Positions 9,031-21,098 of a DNA stretch of 64,000 nucleotides are shown piece after piece. The notes below the pieces were generated by a model. The model was not told the DNA's origin and ran no database searches. It was given only the letters and a program-made list of their open reading frames with translations. Source of the DNA: Dankookia rubra (GTDB lineage Bacteria; Pseudomonadota; Alphaproteobacteria; Acetobacterales; Acetobacteraceae). Made by a program: the position numbers and the translations under genes. Location: positions 1 through 64,000 of the forward strand of contig NZ_SMSJ01000017.1 of assembly GCF_004355005.1 (NCBI RefSeq), written 5' to 3'. How positions within the stretch are numbered: the stretch's first letter is position 1; every line of letters starts with the position of its first letter.

Positions 9031-9444
9031 TCAGGCCGCCTGGGCGGCATCCAGCATGGCGCGGGCCGCCAGGACGCGCTCGAGCGCCGCGTCGCGCCTC
9101 GCCTCGGCATCCGTCGGCGAGACCTCCTTCAGCGCCGCCTCGGCCTCGGCGATGCGGCGTTCCGCATCGGCGCGGGACAGGTTGGCCAGCGGCGTCGCCT
9201 CGTCCGCCAGCACGGTGACGCGCTCCGGCGAGACCTCGGCGAAGCCGCCGCCGACGAAGAGCCTCTCGGTCTCCGCGCCATTCTCCCGGACGCGGATCAC
9301 GCCGCCGCGCAGCGTCACGATCATCGGCGAATGGCCGGGCAGCACGCCCATCTCGCCTTCGGCGGCGGGGATGGTCGCCATCTCGACCTGGCGGGAGAGC
9401 AGCAGCTTCTCCGGCGAGACGAGTTCGAGCAGGAAGGTGGCCAT
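9031..9444 (-). CDS. atpC: ATP synthase F1 subunit epsilon
   Basis: The 137-residue protein has the epsilon beta-sandwich pattern (LELVSPEKLLLSRQVEM, PAAEGEMGVLPGHSPMI) and a C-terminal helical hairpin (ADAERRIAEAEAALKEV). Epsilon sits on the central stalk with gamma and can inhibit ATP hydrolysis. It is the last gene of the operon. A 153-base spacer packed with hairpins separates it from atpD, unlike the short gaps between the other genes, which may tune epsilon output or mRNA stability. Confidence 0.95.
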   Translation of the reverse strand: MATFLLELVSPEKLLLSRQVEMATIPAAEGEMGVLPGHSPMIVTLRGGVIRVRENGAETERLFVGGGFAEVSPERVTVLADEATPLANLSRADAERRIAEAEAALKEVSPTDAEARRDAALERVLAARAMLDAAQAA

Positions 9445-9479
9445 GTCCTAGGGGTCCTTACAGCCAGATCCGCCGGCGA

Positions 9480-9557
9480 CGCGGGCTTCGGCCCGCGCCG
9501 AGGCCGCTTCTGCGGCCCGCCGGAAATCCGGCGCGAGCCAAGGCCGCGGATGCGGCC
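9480..9557 (-). repeat. Array of four perfect tetraloop hairpins in the atpD-atpC spacer
   Basis: Four perfect stems, each closing a 4-base loop, lie within 78 bases: 9480-9497 (7 bp, CGCGGGC), 9502-9517 (6 bp, GGCCGC), 9518-9533 (6 bp, CGCCGG) and 9542-9557 (6 bp, GGCCGC). The second and third are directly adjacent. In the minus-strand transcript they would fold between the atpD stop and the atpC start. The regularity suggests a structured RNA element or inserted palindromic repeat. Confidence 0.65.
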
Positions 9558-9597
9558 GCCCGGCGCTTGAGGGCACCAGAAAGGTCAAGGCTGCCGC

Positions 9598-11923
<2,326 letters not shown>

Positions 11924-11949
11924 CGGCTAGTCCCTTCCGCTGACGGCCT

Positions 11950-13485
11950 TCAGGCCGCGAAGGACTTGGCGAAGCCGTCGAGGAAGGCGACCAGCTTGTC
12001 CTCGGTCGGCTTCTTGATCTCGCGGTCGCTGCGGATCGCGTCCAGGATCTCGGGCGCCGCCGACTTCAGCTCGCCCAGCATCCGGCTCTCGAAGGCGCCG
12101 ACCGAGTTCACCGGGATGCGGTCGAGGTAGCCGCGGGTGCCGGCGAAGATCGACACCACCTGCTCCTCGACCGGCACCGGCTTGAACTGCGGCTGCTTCA
12201 GCAGCTCGGTCAGCCGCGCGCCGCGGGCCAGCAGCGCCTGGGTCGAGGCGTCGAGGTCCGAGGAGAACTGCGCGAAGGCGGCCATCTCGCGGTACTGCGC
12301 GAGCTCCAGCTTGATCTTGCCGGCGACCTGCTTCATCGCCTTGATCTGCGCCGAGGAGCCGACGCGCGAGACCGAGAGGCCGACGTTCACCGCCGGGCGG
12401 ATGCCTTTGAAGAACAGCTCGGTCTCAAGGAAGATCTGGCCGTCGGTGATGCTGATGACGTTGGTCGGGATATAGGCCGAGACGTCGCCCGCCTGGGTCT
12501 CGATCACCGGCAGCGCGGTCAGCGAGCCATTGCCGAAATCGTCGTTCATCTTCGCCGCGCGCTCGAGCAGGCGCGAGTGCAGGTAGAAGACGTCGCCCGG
12601 ATAGGCCTCGCGGCCCGGCGGGCGGCGCAGCAGCAGCGACATCTGGCGGTAGGCGACGGCCTGCTTCGACAGGTCGTCGTAGAAGATGACCGCGTGCATG
12701 CCGTTGTCGCGGAAATACTCGCCCATGGTGCAGCCGGTGTACGGCGCCAGGAACTGCATCGGCGCCGGGTCGGAGGCGGTGGCGGCGACGATGATCGAGT
12801 ACTCGAGCGCGCCGTTCTCCTCCAGCGTGCGGACCAGCTGGGCGACGGTGGAGCGCTTCTGGCCGACCGCGACGTAGATCGTATAGAGCTTCTTGCTCTC
12901 GTCGGTCCCGGCGTTGATCGGCTTCTGGTTGATGATGGTGTCGATGATGACGGCGGTCTTGCCGGTCTGGCGATCGCCGATCACCAGCTCGCGCTGGCCG
13001 CGGCCGATCGGGATCAGGGCATCGATCGCCTTGATGCCGGTCTGCATCGGCTCGTGCACCGACTTGCGCGGGATGATGCCGGGGGCCTTCACCTCGACGC
13101 GCATGCGCGTCACGTCGGTGAGCGGGCCCTTGCCGTCGATCGGGTTGCCGAGGCCGTCGACAACGCGTCCCAGCAGGCCGCGGCCGGCAGGCACGTCGAC
13201 GATGTCGCCGGTGCGCTGGACGGTGTCGCCTTCCTTGACGCCGCGGTCGTCGCCGAAGATCACGATGCCGACGTTGTCGTGCTCGAGGTTCAGCGCCATG
13301 CCCTTGATGCCGGCGCTGGGAAAGAGCACCAGCTCGCCGGCCATCACGTTCTGCAGGCCGTACACGCGGGCGATGCCGTCGCCGACCGTCAGCACGGTGC
13401 CGACTTCGGCCACATTCGCCTCGGTGTCGAAGCCAGCGATCTGCTGCTTCAGGATTTCCGAGATCTCGGCGGGACGAATGTCCAT
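11950..13485 (-). CDS. atpA: ATP synthase F1 subunit alpha
   Basis: The 511-residue non-catalytic nucleotide-binding subunit has Walker [10 protein letters not shown] (about 170-178) and the family signature [14 protein letters not shown]. The N-terminus ([20 protein letters not shown]) matches alpha subunits. It follows atpH after 2 bases, which implies translational coupling. It forms the F1 head with beta. Confidence 0.98.
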   Translation of the reverse strand: MDIRPAEISEILKQQIAGFDTEANVAEVGTVLTVGDGIARVYGLQNVMAGELVLFPSAGIKGMALNLEHDNVGIVIFGDDRGVKEGDTVQRTGDIVDVPAGRGLLGRVVDGLGNPIDGKGPLTDVTRMRVEVKAPGIIPRKSVHEPMQTGIKAIDALIPIGRGQRELVIGDRQTGKTAVIIDTIINQKPINAGTDESKKLYTIYVAVGQKRSTVAQLVRTLEENGALEYSIIVAATASDPAPMQFLAPYTGCTMGEYFRDNGMHAVIFYDDLSKQAVAYRQMSLLLRRPPGREAYPGDVFYLHSRLLERAAKMNDDFGNGSLTALPVIETQAGDVSAYIPTNVISITDGQIFLETELFFKGIRPAVNVGLSVSRVGSSAQIKAMKQVAGKIKLELAQYREMAAFAQFSSDLDASTQALLARGARLTELLKQPQFKPVPVEEQVVSIFAGTRGYLDRIPVNSVGAFESRMLGELKSAAPEILDAIRSDREIKKPTEDKLVAFLDGFAKSFAA

Positions 13486-13487
13486 GG

Positions 13488-14081
13488 TCAGGCGGCCCCC
13501 TTCATAGCGTACTGCAGGCGCTGCAGCTTGGATTTGATGCTGTTGTCATAGAGCCGGGAGCCGATCCGCAGGATCAGCCCGCCGAGGATCGAAGGATCCA
13601 CCTGCTCGGAGAGTTTGACGCCGGAGAACCCGGCCTCGGTCAGCCGCGCGCTGATCTGCGCGCGCTGCGTGTCGTTCAGCGGATGCGCGCTGGTGACTTG
13701 CGCGAGCTGCTGGCCGCGGCGCGCCGCGAGCAGCGAGCCGAAGGCCTCCGCGACCTCGGGCAGCTGCCCGAGCCGGCGGTTGGCGATCAGCACGCCCACC
13801 AGGTTGCGGACCTCGCCGCCGATGCCGGCACGGTCGAGGATGGCGAAGGCGCCCTTCTTCTGCGACACGCTGTCGAGCCGTGGGTCGGCGACGAAGGCGC
13901 GGAAGCCCTCGTCGTCGCGCCACAGCGCGAAGAGGCGGTCGAGGTCGGCGGCGATGCGGTCCATGGTCCCCGGATCCGTCTGGCGACGGTCATCCGCGAG
14001 GCCCAGCAAGGCGAGCGCATAGCGCCCGGCCAGGCCGGAAGGGTTGGACGCAGAGGCGGAAATGGTCTCGGCGGAGGCCAC
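13488..14081 (-). CDS. atpH: ATP synthase F1 subunit delta
   Basis: Delta (OSCP) links F1 to the peripheral stalk. The chosen GTG at 14081 gives 197 residues, close to the family length, with the domain starting at [16 protein letters not shown]; an upstream ATG at 14186 would add 35 residues with no family match. The C-terminal signature [24 protein letters not shown] is complete. It is the first gene of atpHAGDC. The F0 genes atpB, atpE and atpF are not in the window, as in most alphaproteobacteria, where F0 is a separate operon. Confidence 0.93.
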   Translation of the reverse strand: MASAETISASASNPSGLAGRYALALLGLADDRRQTDPGTMDRIAADLDRLFALWRDDEGFRAFVADPRLDSVSQKKGAFAILDRAGIGGEVRNLVGVLIANRRLGQLPEVAEAFGSLLAARRGQQLAQVTSAHPLNDTQRAQISARLTEAGFSGVKLSEQVDPSILGGLILRIGSRLYDNSIKSKLQRLQYAMKGAA

Positions 14082-14293
14082 GGGCTTTCCCGGTCCTGTT
14101 CCTGAAGGTGCGCGTGCGCGGGTCCGCCACCAGGCTTCCGTCCGGCGCGGCGCGAGCGCTTTACCATGGGGTTCACGCCCCCGCAATCTGGCCCGGGCCG
14201 GTCAATTCGATCCCCGCCGAAGCGGGGAAAGCCCCGGCCGTGTCAGGCTTCGCCGCGAATCGTGGCCGCAACGGGTGAAGGGATCGACGAAAG

Positions 14294-15505
14294 ATGGCGC
14301 GGCGGACGGGGATCTTCTTCGGCTGGCAGGTCGTCGCGGCCGCCTTCGTCGTGGCGGTGTTCAGCTGGGGCATCAATTTCTACGGCCCCTCGGTCTACCT
14401 GCATGCCCTGCATGCGCGGGAGGGCTGGCCGCTGTCCCTGATCTCGGCGGCGATCACCCTGCATTTCCTGGCCAGCGGCGCGATCGTCACCGGGCTGCCG
14501 GGGCTGCACCGGCGCTTCGGGCTGGTGGCGGTCACCCGCGCCGGGCTGCTGGCCTGCGCCGCGGGCGCCCTGGCCTGGGGCCATGCGACCTCGCCCTGGC
14601 AGATGGTGCCGGCGGCGCTGCTCACCGCGCTCGGCTGGGCGCTGACCAGCGGGGTCGCGATCAATGCCATGGTGGCGCCCTGGTTCGACCGCCGCCGCGG
14701 CGCCGCGCTCTCCATGGCCTTCAACGGCGCCAGCTTCGGCGGGGTGCTGTTCACCCCCTTCTGGGCGGCACTGATCGCCGCCTGCGGATTCGCCGGCGCC
14801 TCGGCCTGGGTGGCGCTGCTGGTGGCGGCCGCTGGCTGGGTCCTGGCCGGCCGCTGGCTCGGGGCCACGCCGCAGGCGCTCGGGCTGCACCCGGACGGTG
14901 CGGCGGGGCCGCCGGCGCCGCGGCCGCTGGCCGCCCCGGCCGGGCCCCTGTGGCGGCAGGGGCCGTTCCGCAGCCTGTCGCTGGCCTTCGCGCTCGGCCT
15001 CGTCGCGCAGATGGGGCTGCTGACCACGCTGTTCTCCATCCTGGCCCCGGCGCTGGGGGAGGCCGGGGCGGGGCTGGCGATGAGCCTGGCGACCGCCTGC
15101 GCGGTGGTCGGGCGGACCGTGGTGGGCGTCGCCCTGCCGCCGGGGCTCGACCGGCGGCTCGCCGGCAGCGCCAATTTCCTGCTGCAGGCGGCGGGCTGCC
15201 TGGTGCTGGTCCTGGCCGGGGACGCCGCGGCGGTGCTGGTCGCGGGGGTGCTGATCTTCGGCCTCGGCATCGGCAACCTGCTGTCGCTGCCGCCGCTGAT
15301 CGCCCAGGCGGAATGGCCGGCCGAGCAGGTGGCCGCCGTGCTCGCGCTGCTGACCGCGGTGAACCAGGCCTTCTACGCCTTCGGCCCGGCGATCTTCGGC
15401 GCGGCGCTGCAGGGCTGGGGCGCCGCGGCGCCGCCGGCCCTGGCGGCGGGGCTGCAAATGGTGGCGGCCTGGGTGCTGGTGACGGGCCGGCGGCGCGCCA
15501 ACTGA
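14294..15505 (+). CDS. MFS transporter of unknown substrate
   Basis: The 403-residue protein has about 12 predicted membrane segments. The first follows FFGWQVVAAAFVVAVFSWGI, and there is a mid-protein hydrophilic loop around residues 195-220. The start resembles the monocarboxylate/oxalate-formate-like MFS group (FxGWxVVAAAF), so an organic anion is possible, but the substrate is not determined. It is divergent from the atp operon across about 210 bases and converges on priA with a 7-base gap. Nothing nearby points to a pathway. Confidence 0.82.
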   Translation: MARRTGIFFGWQVVAAAFVVAVFSWGINFYGPSVYLHALHAREGWPLSLISAAITLHFLASGAIVTGLPGLHRRFGLVAVTRAGLLACAAGALAWGHATSPWQMVPAALLTALGWALTSGVAINAMVAPWFDRRRGAALSMAFNGASFGGVLFTPFWAALIAACGFAGASAWVALLVAAAGWVLAGRWLGATPQALGLHPDGAAGPPAPRPLAAPAGPLWRQGPFRSLSLAFALGLVAQMGLLTTLFSILAPALGEAGAGLAMSLATACAVVGRTVVGVALPPGLDRRLAGSANFLLQAAGCLVLVLAGDAAAVLVAGVLIFGLGIGNLLSLPPLIAQAEWPAEQVAAVLALLTAVNQAFYAFGPAIFGAALQGWGAAAPPALAAGLQMVAAWVLVTGRRRAN

Positions 15506-15512
15506 ACGCGGT

Positions 15513-17717
15513 TCACAGGAACCCCACCGGGTCCACGTCCACCTGCACCCGGACATGGTTCGGCACCGGCACCCGCGCCAGCCATTCCCTGAGGATCGGC
15601 TGCACCGCGATGTCGCGCCGGGTCTTCAGCAGCAGCCGGCGGCGATGCCGGCCGCGCAGCAGGGCGAGCGGCGCGGGCGCCGGGCCCAGCACCTGCACCC
15701 CCTCCCCGCCCGGCGCCGCCAGGCCGAGGTCGCGCGCCGTGCGGTCGGCCTCCCGCTCCTCCTCGGCCGAGACGATCAGCGCCGCCAGCCGGCCAAAGGG
15801 CGGCCAGTGCCCGGGCCGGCGCATCGCCGCCTCCTCCTGCATGAAGGCGGCCAGGTCGCCGGAGATCAGCGCCTGCATCACCGGGTGCTCGGGCGAGAAG
15901 CTCTGCAGCAGCACCCGGCCCGGCGCCTCGGCCCGGCCGGCGCGGCCGGCGACCTGGTGCAGTAACTGGACCGTGCGCTCCGCTGCCCTCAAATCGCCAC
16001 CGGCAAGGCCGAGATCGGCATCGACCACGCCGACCAGCGTGAGGTGCGGAAAATGCCAGCCCTTTGCGACGATCTGCGTGCCGATGATCAGGTCCACCTC
16101 GCGGTCCTGGATGGCCCGCGCCGCCTCGGCCGCCGCCGCGGGGCCCGGCAGGGTATCGGAGGCCATGACCAGCCGCCTTGCGTCAGGCCAAAGCGCGTTG
16201 GCTTCCTCCATGACACGCTCCACCCCGGGACCGACCGCCGTCAGGCTGTTGGCGGTCCCGCATTCCGGGCATTCGGCGGGAGGTGGTTCGGCATGGCCGC
16301 AATGGTGGCACTGCAGCAGGCGCTTGGCGCGGTGCTCCACCAGCCAGGCCGTGCAATTCGGGCAGCGCATCCGGTGGCCGCAATGCCGGCAGAGCGTCAG
16401 CGGCGCATAGCCCCGGCGATTGAGGAAGAGCATGGCCTGCTCCCCCCGCTCGATCGTCGCCGTCACCGCCTCCACCAGCGGCGGCGCCAGGAAGCGGCCG
16501 CGCTCCGGCGGGGTGCGGCGCAGGTCGACGACCTCGACCACCGGCAGGCTGGCGCCGCCATGGCGTTCCGGCAGGTCGAGCGCCGTGTAGCGTCCGGCCT
16601 CGACATTGGTCAGGCTCTCGAGGCTCGGCGTGGCGGAAACCAGCACGCAGGCGGCCTGGGAGAGCCGGGCGCGGACCACCGCCATGTCGCGGGCGTGGTA
16701 GACCACGCCTTCCTCCTGCTTGAAGGCGGTCTCGTGCTCCTCGTCGACCACGATCAGGCCGAGATCGGGGAAGGGCAGGAAGAGCGCGCTGCGGGCGCCG
16801 ACGACGACCGGCGCCTCGCCTTCCGCCACCGCCCGCCAGGTGTCGCGCCGGGTGCGGGAGGTGATCTCCGAATGCCACAAGGCCGGCGCCACGCCGAAGC
16901 GGGCCTCGAAGCGTTCCAGCCATTGGGTGGACAGCGCGATCTCCGGCAGCAGCACCAGCGCCTGGCGGCCGCGGGCCAGGCATTCGGCGACCGCGTCGAG
17001 ATAGACCTCGGTCTTGCCGGAGCCGGTGACGCCGGTCAGCAGGGTCACCCCGAAGCGCTGCGCCGCCACGCGGTTCCGCAGCGCGGCGCCGGCGGCGGCC
17101 TGGGCGGGTCCCAGCGCCGGGCCGGGATGGCTCGGGTCCGGCCTGGCGAAGCGGCGGTTGCGCGGCAGCAGGGCCGGGCGCAGCAGCCCGTTCTCCGCCA
17201 TGCCGCGCAGCACGCCGAGCGAGACCCCGGCGGCCTGGGCCAGCAGGGCGCCGGCATGGACCTCTCCGGCTCGCAGCACGTCCAGCACCCGCTGGCGTTC
17301 CGGGGTGATCCGCGGCCGGCTGTTGCCGGGCGGCGCCAGGGTCCAGCCGGCCTGCGGCGCCGGGGCTTCCAGCGCCGCCGGCACGCTCATCGCCATCCGC
17401 AGCACGGCGCCGGGCGGGCTGAGCGTATAGGCCGCGACCCAGTCGATGAAGCGTCGCAGGCTGGCGGTCATCGGCGGCGCCGGCAGCACGCTGGCGACCG
17501 GCTTCAACCGGCGGTCGGGGACCGGATTGGCTTCCGGCACCTCCGGCGCGTCCCAGACCACCCCCAATACTTCTCTTTGGTTGAGCGGAACGGACACGAA
17601 TTCCCCTGGACGGAGTGCCATGGGAGCAGGCACTGCATAGTCGTAAGCCCCGGCCAGCGGCAGGGGCAGCATAACGGGTACGCGTGGCCTGCCAGACACG
17701 GTGGGCGTGTCTTTCAT
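15513..17717 (-). CDS. priA: Primosomal replication restart helicase PriA
   Basis: The 734-residue 3'-5' DNA helicase reloads the replisome at stalled forks. Visible parts are an N-terminal DNA-binding domain starting [18 protein letters not shown], Walker [12 protein letters not shown], the DEEH box in [16 protein letters not shown], and the zinc-binding insertion with Cys pairs in [13 protein letters not shown] and [18 protein letters not shown]. The ATG at 17717 is preferred to 17747 because the next residues lead directly into the family start. It converges on the MFS gene and is divergent from the transaldolase gene. Confidence 0.96.
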   Translation of the reverse strand: MKDTPTVSGRPRVPVMLPLPLAGAYDYAVPAPMALRPGEFVSVPLNQREVLGVVWDAPEVPEANPVPDRRLKPVASVLPAPPMTASLRRFIDWVAAYTLSPPGAVLRMAMSVPAALEAPAPQAGWTLAPPGNSRPRITPERQRVLDVLRAGEVHAGALLAQAAGVSLGVLRGMAENGLLRPALLPRNRRFARPDPSHPGPALGPAQAAAGAALRNRVAAQRFGVTLLTGVTGSGKTEVYLDAVAECLARGRQALVLLPEIALSTQWLERFEARFGVAPALWHSEITSRTRRDTWRAVAEGEAPVVVGARSALFLPFPDLGLIVVDEEHETAFKQEEGVVYHARDMAVVRARLSQAACVLVSATPSLESLTNVEAGRYTALDLPERHGGASLPVVEVVDLRRTPPERGRFLAPPLVEAVTATIERGEQAMLFLNRRGYAPLTLCRHCGHRMRCPNCTAWLVEHRAKRLLQCHHCGHAEPPPAECPECGTANSLTAVGPGVERVMEEANALWPDARRLVMASDTLPGPAAAAEAARAIQDREVDLIIGTQIVAKGWHFPHLTLVGVVDADLGLAGGDLRAAERTVQLLHQVAGRAGRAEAPGRVLLQSFSPEHPVMQALISGDLAAFMQEEAAMRRPGHWPPFGRLAALIVSAEEEREADRTARDLGLAAPGGEGVQVLGPAPAPLALLRGRHRRRLLLKTRRDIAVQPILREWLARVPVPNHVRVQVDVDPVGFL

Positions 17718-17830
17718 ACCGCGGTGCTTTCCCGGATGGGTGAGCATCGGCTATCCTGGTTCAGAAAAAGGGCGTGTCCCCCCGCGGTGGCCTTCACCGT
17801 TACGCCCGACATTATAAGGTTATCCCGGCC

Positions 17831-18487
17831 ATGAAATTCTTCGTGGACACCGCCGAGGTGTCGGAGATCCGGTCGCTTGCCGAAGCAGGCCTGGTCGACG
17901 GCGTCACCACCAACCCGAGCCTGATCGCCAAGTCCGGCCGCAGGATGGCCGAGGTGATCGCCGAGATCTGCGCCCTCACCCCGGGCCCGGTTTCCGCCGA
18001 GGTCACCGCGACCGAATACGACAGCATGCTGGCCGAGGGCCGGTACCTGCGCGAGATCGCCCCCAACGTCTGCGTCAAGGTGCCGCTGACCGAGGCCGGC
18101 CTGCGGACCTGCCGCGCCCTTTCCGCCGATGGCACCCTGGTCAACGTCACGCTCTGCTTCTCCCCTGCCCAGGCGCTGCTGGCCGCCAAGTCCGGCGCCA
18201 CCTTCATCTCGCCCTTCGTCGGCCGCCTCGACGACATCGCCTACGATGGAATGCAGTTGATCGCCGACATCCTGAAAATATACCGCAACTACCCGCACAT
18301 TAAGACAGAAGTCCTTGTGGCGTCCATCCGCCACCCGGTTCACCTGGTCGAGGCTGCCAAGCTCGGCGCCGAGGTGGCGACGCTGCCGCCCGCCGTCATC
18401 CGTCAGTTGCTCAAGCACCCGCTGACCGACAGTGGCCTCGCCGCCTTCCTCGCCGATTGGCGCAAGACGGGCCAGAGCATCCTGTGA
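17831..18487 (+). CDS. Transaldolase / fructose-6-phosphate aldolase, TalC type
   Basis: The 218-residue short transaldolase starts [13 protein letters not shown], the usual TalC/Fsa start, and has the Schiff-base Lys83 in NVCVKVPLT and the [11 protein letters not shown] segment. It belongs to the small decameric class that works either as transaldolase in the pentose phosphate pathway or as fructose-6-phosphate aldolase; sequence alone does not decide. The ATG at 17831 is chosen over an upstream start by family length. It overlaps the DUF484 gene at GTGA, so translation is coupled. Confidence 0.92.
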   Translation: MKFFVDTAEVSEIRSLAEAGLVDGVTTNPSLIAKSGRRMAEVIAEICALTPGPVSAEVTATEYDSMLAEGRYLREIAPNVCVKVPLTEAGLRTCRALSADGTLVNVTLCFSPAQALLAAKSGATFISPFVGRLDDIAYDGMQLIADILKIYRNYPHIKTEVLVASIRHPVHLVEAAKLGAEVATLPPAVIRQLLKHPLTDSGLAAFLADWRKTGQSIL

Positions 18488-19161
18488 CCGCGACCCTGCC
18501 CGGCGCCAGCGCCGAGACGGTGGCCGCGACGGACCTGCCCTCGGCGGATGCGGTGGCTGCCTTCCTGCAGGCGCACCCGGAATTCCTGGCGGAACGGCCG
18601 GAACTCTACCGCACGCTGTCGCCGCCGCGCCGGGTGCATGGCGAGCGCATCGCCGACCACATGGCGGCGATGCTGACGGCCGAGCGCCGCCGGGTCCGCA
18701 GCCTCGAGGCGGAGGTGGATGCCGCCGTCACCGCCGGCCGCGCCGGCTATGGCCTGACCATCCGCGTCCGGCTCGCGGTGCTCGCCCTGATGCGCAGCAC
18801 CGACGTGATCGAGACGGTGACGCAGGAACTGCCCGCCCTGCTGGGGATCGAGACCTGCAACCTGCTGAGCGAGAAGCCCGACCGCCGCGGCATGGTCTAC
18901 CTGCCCCGCGGCACGGTCGCCCGGCTGATGGGGCCGGGCCGCGACGCGGTGGTCCGCGCCACGCCGACGGAATGCGAGACCCTGCACGAGGAGGCCGCCT
19001 CGCTCGTCGCCCGCGATGCCCTGGTGCGGGTGCCGGTCTGGACCGGGACGCCGACCATCCTGACCCTCGGGGCGCGCGACCCGCATGCCCTGCCGGCCCG
19101 GCAGGCGACCGCCACGCTCGCCTTCCTCGGCCGCGCGGTGGCGGCGGCACTGGCGCGCTGA
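18484..19161 (+). CDS. DUF484 family protein
   Basis: The 225-residue protein has the DUF484 layout: an N-terminal helix with [20 protein letters not shown], a coiled segment ([21 protein letters not shown] cut short here), and a GAF-like C-terminal domain. DUF484 is commonly encoded next to xerC; its biochemical role is unknown. The GTG at 18484 overlaps the transaldolase stop codon and is preferred to the TTG at 18457. XerC follows 13 bases later. Confidence 0.85.
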   Translation: MTATLPGASAETVAATDLPSADAVAAFLQAHPEFLAERPELYRTLSPPRRVHGERIADHMAAMLTAERRRVRSLEAEVDAAVTAGRAGYGLTIRVRLAVLALMRSTDVIETVTQELPALLGIETCNLLSEKPDRRGMVYLPRGTVARLMGPGRDAVVRATPTECETLHEEAASLVARDALVRVPVWTGTPTILTLGARDPHALPARQATATLAFLGRAVAAALAR

Positions 19162-19174
19162 CACCAGGCGCGGC

Positions 19175-20107
19175 ATGACCGGCGCCGAGGCGCGCGCCCG
19201 CTACCTCGACTGGCTGGCGCGCGAGCGGCGCGCCGCGGCCAATACGGTCGAGGCCTATGGCCGCGACCTCGGCGACTTCCTCGGCTTCCTCGCCGGCCAC
19301 CTCGGCGAGGAGCCGGGGCTCGAAGCCCTGGCCGGGCTGCGCGCGGCCGACCTGCGGGCCTTCCTCGCCGCCCGGGCGGCGTCCGGGGCCGGCGCCGCCA
19401 CCCGGGCCCGGCAGCTCGCCGCCATCCGCGGCTTCCTGCGCTTCCTGGCGAAAAACTCGGGCATCGAGCCGATCGCGCTCGCCAATATCCGCGGCCCGCG
19501 GCTGAAGCCGCCGGTGCCGCGCGCCCTGACCGCCGGCCAGGCGCTGGAGGCCGCGGCCAAGGTCGGCGAGGTGCACGACCCCGCTCGCGCCGAGCGGCCG
19601 GCCGAGCAGGCCGCCCGCGACATCGCGCTCTTCACCCTGCTCTATGGCTGCGGCCTGCGGATCGCCGAGGCGCTGTCGCTGGATGTCCGCGACGCGCCCC
19701 TGCCCGGCGGCGGCTCCGGCCTGCGGGTCACCGGCAAGGGGGCCAAGCAGCGGCTGGTGCCGGTGCTGCCGGCGGTGCGGCAGGCGATCGCCGACTACCT
19801 CGCCCTGCGGCCCGGCGCGGTACCGGGCGAGCCGCTGTTCCTCGGCGCCCGCGGTGCCCGGCTGGACCCGGCGGTGGCGCAGAAGTCGCTGCGCGACTAC
19901 CGCCGCCTGGCCGGCCTGCCGGAGCATGCGACGCCGCATGCCCTGCGGCACTCCTTCGCCACCCACCTGCTGGGCGGCGGGGCGGACCTGCGGGCGATCC
20001 AGGAATTGCTGGGCCATGCCAGCCTGTCCACTACCCAACGCTACACCGCGGTGGATGCGGCGGGGTTGCTGGCGACCTGGAAGAAGGCGCATCCGCGGGC
20101 GGATTGA
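19175..20107 (+). CDS. xerC: Tyrosine recombinase XerC
   Basis: The 310-residue site-specific recombinase resolves chromosome dimers at dif with XerD. It has an N-terminal SAM-like core-binding domain and a C-terminal catalytic domain with the full set of residues: Arg162 in CGLRIAEAL, Lys188 in GKGAKQR, His255 and Arg258 in HALRHSF, His281 in LGHASL, and nucleophile Tyr290 in TTQRYTAV. Position after DUF484 favours XerC over XerD. The start at 19175 avoids overlap with DUF484. A dispersed repeat follows its stop. Confidence 0.9.
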   Translation: MTGAEARARYLDWLARERRAAANTVEAYGRDLGDFLGFLAGHLGEEPGLEALAGLRAADLRAFLAARAASGAGAATRARQLAAIRGFLRFLAKNSGIEPIALANIRGPRLKPPVPRALTAGQALEAAAKVGEVHDPARAERPAEQAARDIALFTLLYGCGLRIAEALSLDVRDAPLPGGGSGLRVTGKGAKQRLVPVLPAVRQAIADYLALRPGAVPGEPLFLGARGARLDPAVAQKSLRDYRRLAGLPEHATPHALRHSFATHLLGGGADLRAIQELLGHASLSTTQRYTAVDAAGLLATWKKAHPRAD

Positions 20108-20250
20108 GGCCGGGGGGACGGCATTCTCCCCGGCCCCCTCATCCGTTCTTCCGGGTCGGCACTCGCCGCGCGGCGAGCGCCGAACCCGCGGAAAGGAAGG
20201 CCGGGGCCTGGGGAGGGATTGCCTTTCCCTCCCCAACCTCGTTTCCCAAA
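20108..20250. repeat. Dispersed intergenic repeat, copy A
   Basis: This copy fills the gap between convergent xerC and tspO. It aligns with 40520-40660 over nearly its full length: shared blocks include GGCCGGGGG, ATTCTCCCC, CCCCCTCATCC, GTCGGCAC and GGGGAGGGA. It begins and ends with a hairpin: a GGGGGGA/TCTCCCC stem at about 20113-20132 and GGAGGGA/TCCCTCC near 20212-20232. A more diverged inverted copy lies at 24010-24130. It may serve as a bidirectional terminator. Confidence 0.75.
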
Positions 20251-20254
20251 GGGC

Positions 20255-20737
20255 TCAGGCCGCGACCTGCCCCCGGTTCAGCCGCCACATCGCCAGGTTC
20301 AGGACGCCGGCGAAGCTGACCCAGGCGAGGTAGGGCGCCATCAGCCAGGCCGCAGTGCTGCTGTGCAGGGTGAAGGCCAGGATCGTCGCCAGGATCGCCA
20401 GCCAGAGCGCCGAAAGCTCGACAAAGGCCAGGTCCATCCGCTTGAGGCCGAAGAAGATCCAGGACCAGGCGGCGTTCAGCACCAGCTGCGCGAACCACAG
20501 CGTCAGCGCCAGCGGCGCGCCGGAGAAGCCGGCCTCCCGCCAGACCAGCCAGGCGGCCACGGCCATCAGGATGTAGAGCACCGCCCAGGCCGGCGGGAAC
20601 AGCCAGTTCGGCGGCCGCCAGGACGGCTTGGCCAGGGACTCGTACCAGGGGCCCGGCTTGAAGAAGGCGCCGGTCGAGGCCGCCAGGAAGCAGGCGCCGA
20701 GAAAGCCGAGCAGGCCGAGGGTCGTTGTCAGGTCCAT
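20255..20737 (-). CDS. tspO: TspO/MBR family membrane protein
   Basis: The 160-residue protein has five hydrophobic segments and the TspO pattern: STGAFFKPGPWYESLAKPSWRP cut to its hallmarks KPGPWY and LAKPSW, PPNWLFPPAW, NAAWSWIFFGL, and PYLAWVSFAGVLN. TspO binds porphyrins and related molecules in the membrane and often acts in stress or tetrapyrrole control. The ATG at 20737 gives the usual family length; the longer upstream frame is not supported. It is divergent from the zinc-protein and polA genes. Confidence 0.93.
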   Translation of the reverse strand: MDLTTTLGLLGFLGACFLAASTGAFFKPGPWYESLAKPSWRPPNWLFPPAWAVLYILMAVAAWLVWREAGFSGAPLALTLWFAQLVLNAAWSWIFFGLKRMDLAFVELSALWLAILATILAFTLHSSTAAWLMAPYLAWVSFAGVLNLAMWRLNRGQVAA

Positions 20738-20861
20738 CCCCGCCAGATGGCCCGTGGCCGGGACGGTGTCGAGAGGGCGCCGCCGCTGCGCTCTCTGGCC
20801 GATCCCGGTGCCGCCGACTATGTTGGCGCCGACCCCGGCTTGACCACAAAAGGAATGCCCG

Positions 20862-21098
20862 ATGCGCGACGGCAACCAGACCGGCTATGCGCCTAAGCCC
20901 ACCCCGGGCGTCACGCCCGACCAGCGGATCGAGGTCACCTCGCGCAGCGTGCCCTGCGACGGCGAGGTCGGGGTCGGCGGCCTCGGCCATCCGCGGGTCT
21001 GGCTGCCGATGGCGACCGGCGAGAACCAGGTGACCTGTCCTTACTGCTCCATCACCTACGTGCTGAAGCCCGGCACGGGGGATGACGGCCATCACTGA
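20862..21098 (+). CDS. Small CHCC zinc-finger protein (NDUFS6-like)
   Basis: The 78-residue protein ends in a zinc-binding pattern: VPCDGEVGVGGLGHPRVWL followed by VTCPYCSITYVL, giving Cys, His, Cys, Cys ligands. This is the CHCC zinc-finger family that includes the mitochondrial complex I accessory subunit NDUFS6, and short bacterial homologues are common in alphaproteobacteria. The role in complex I is established for the mitochondrial protein and only inferred here. Its 3' end overlaps the polA start by 17 bases. Confidence 0.85.
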   Translation: MRDGNQTGYAPKPTPGVTPDQRIEVTSRSVPCDGEVGVGGLGHPRVWLPMATGENQVTCPYCSITYVLKPGTGDDGHH

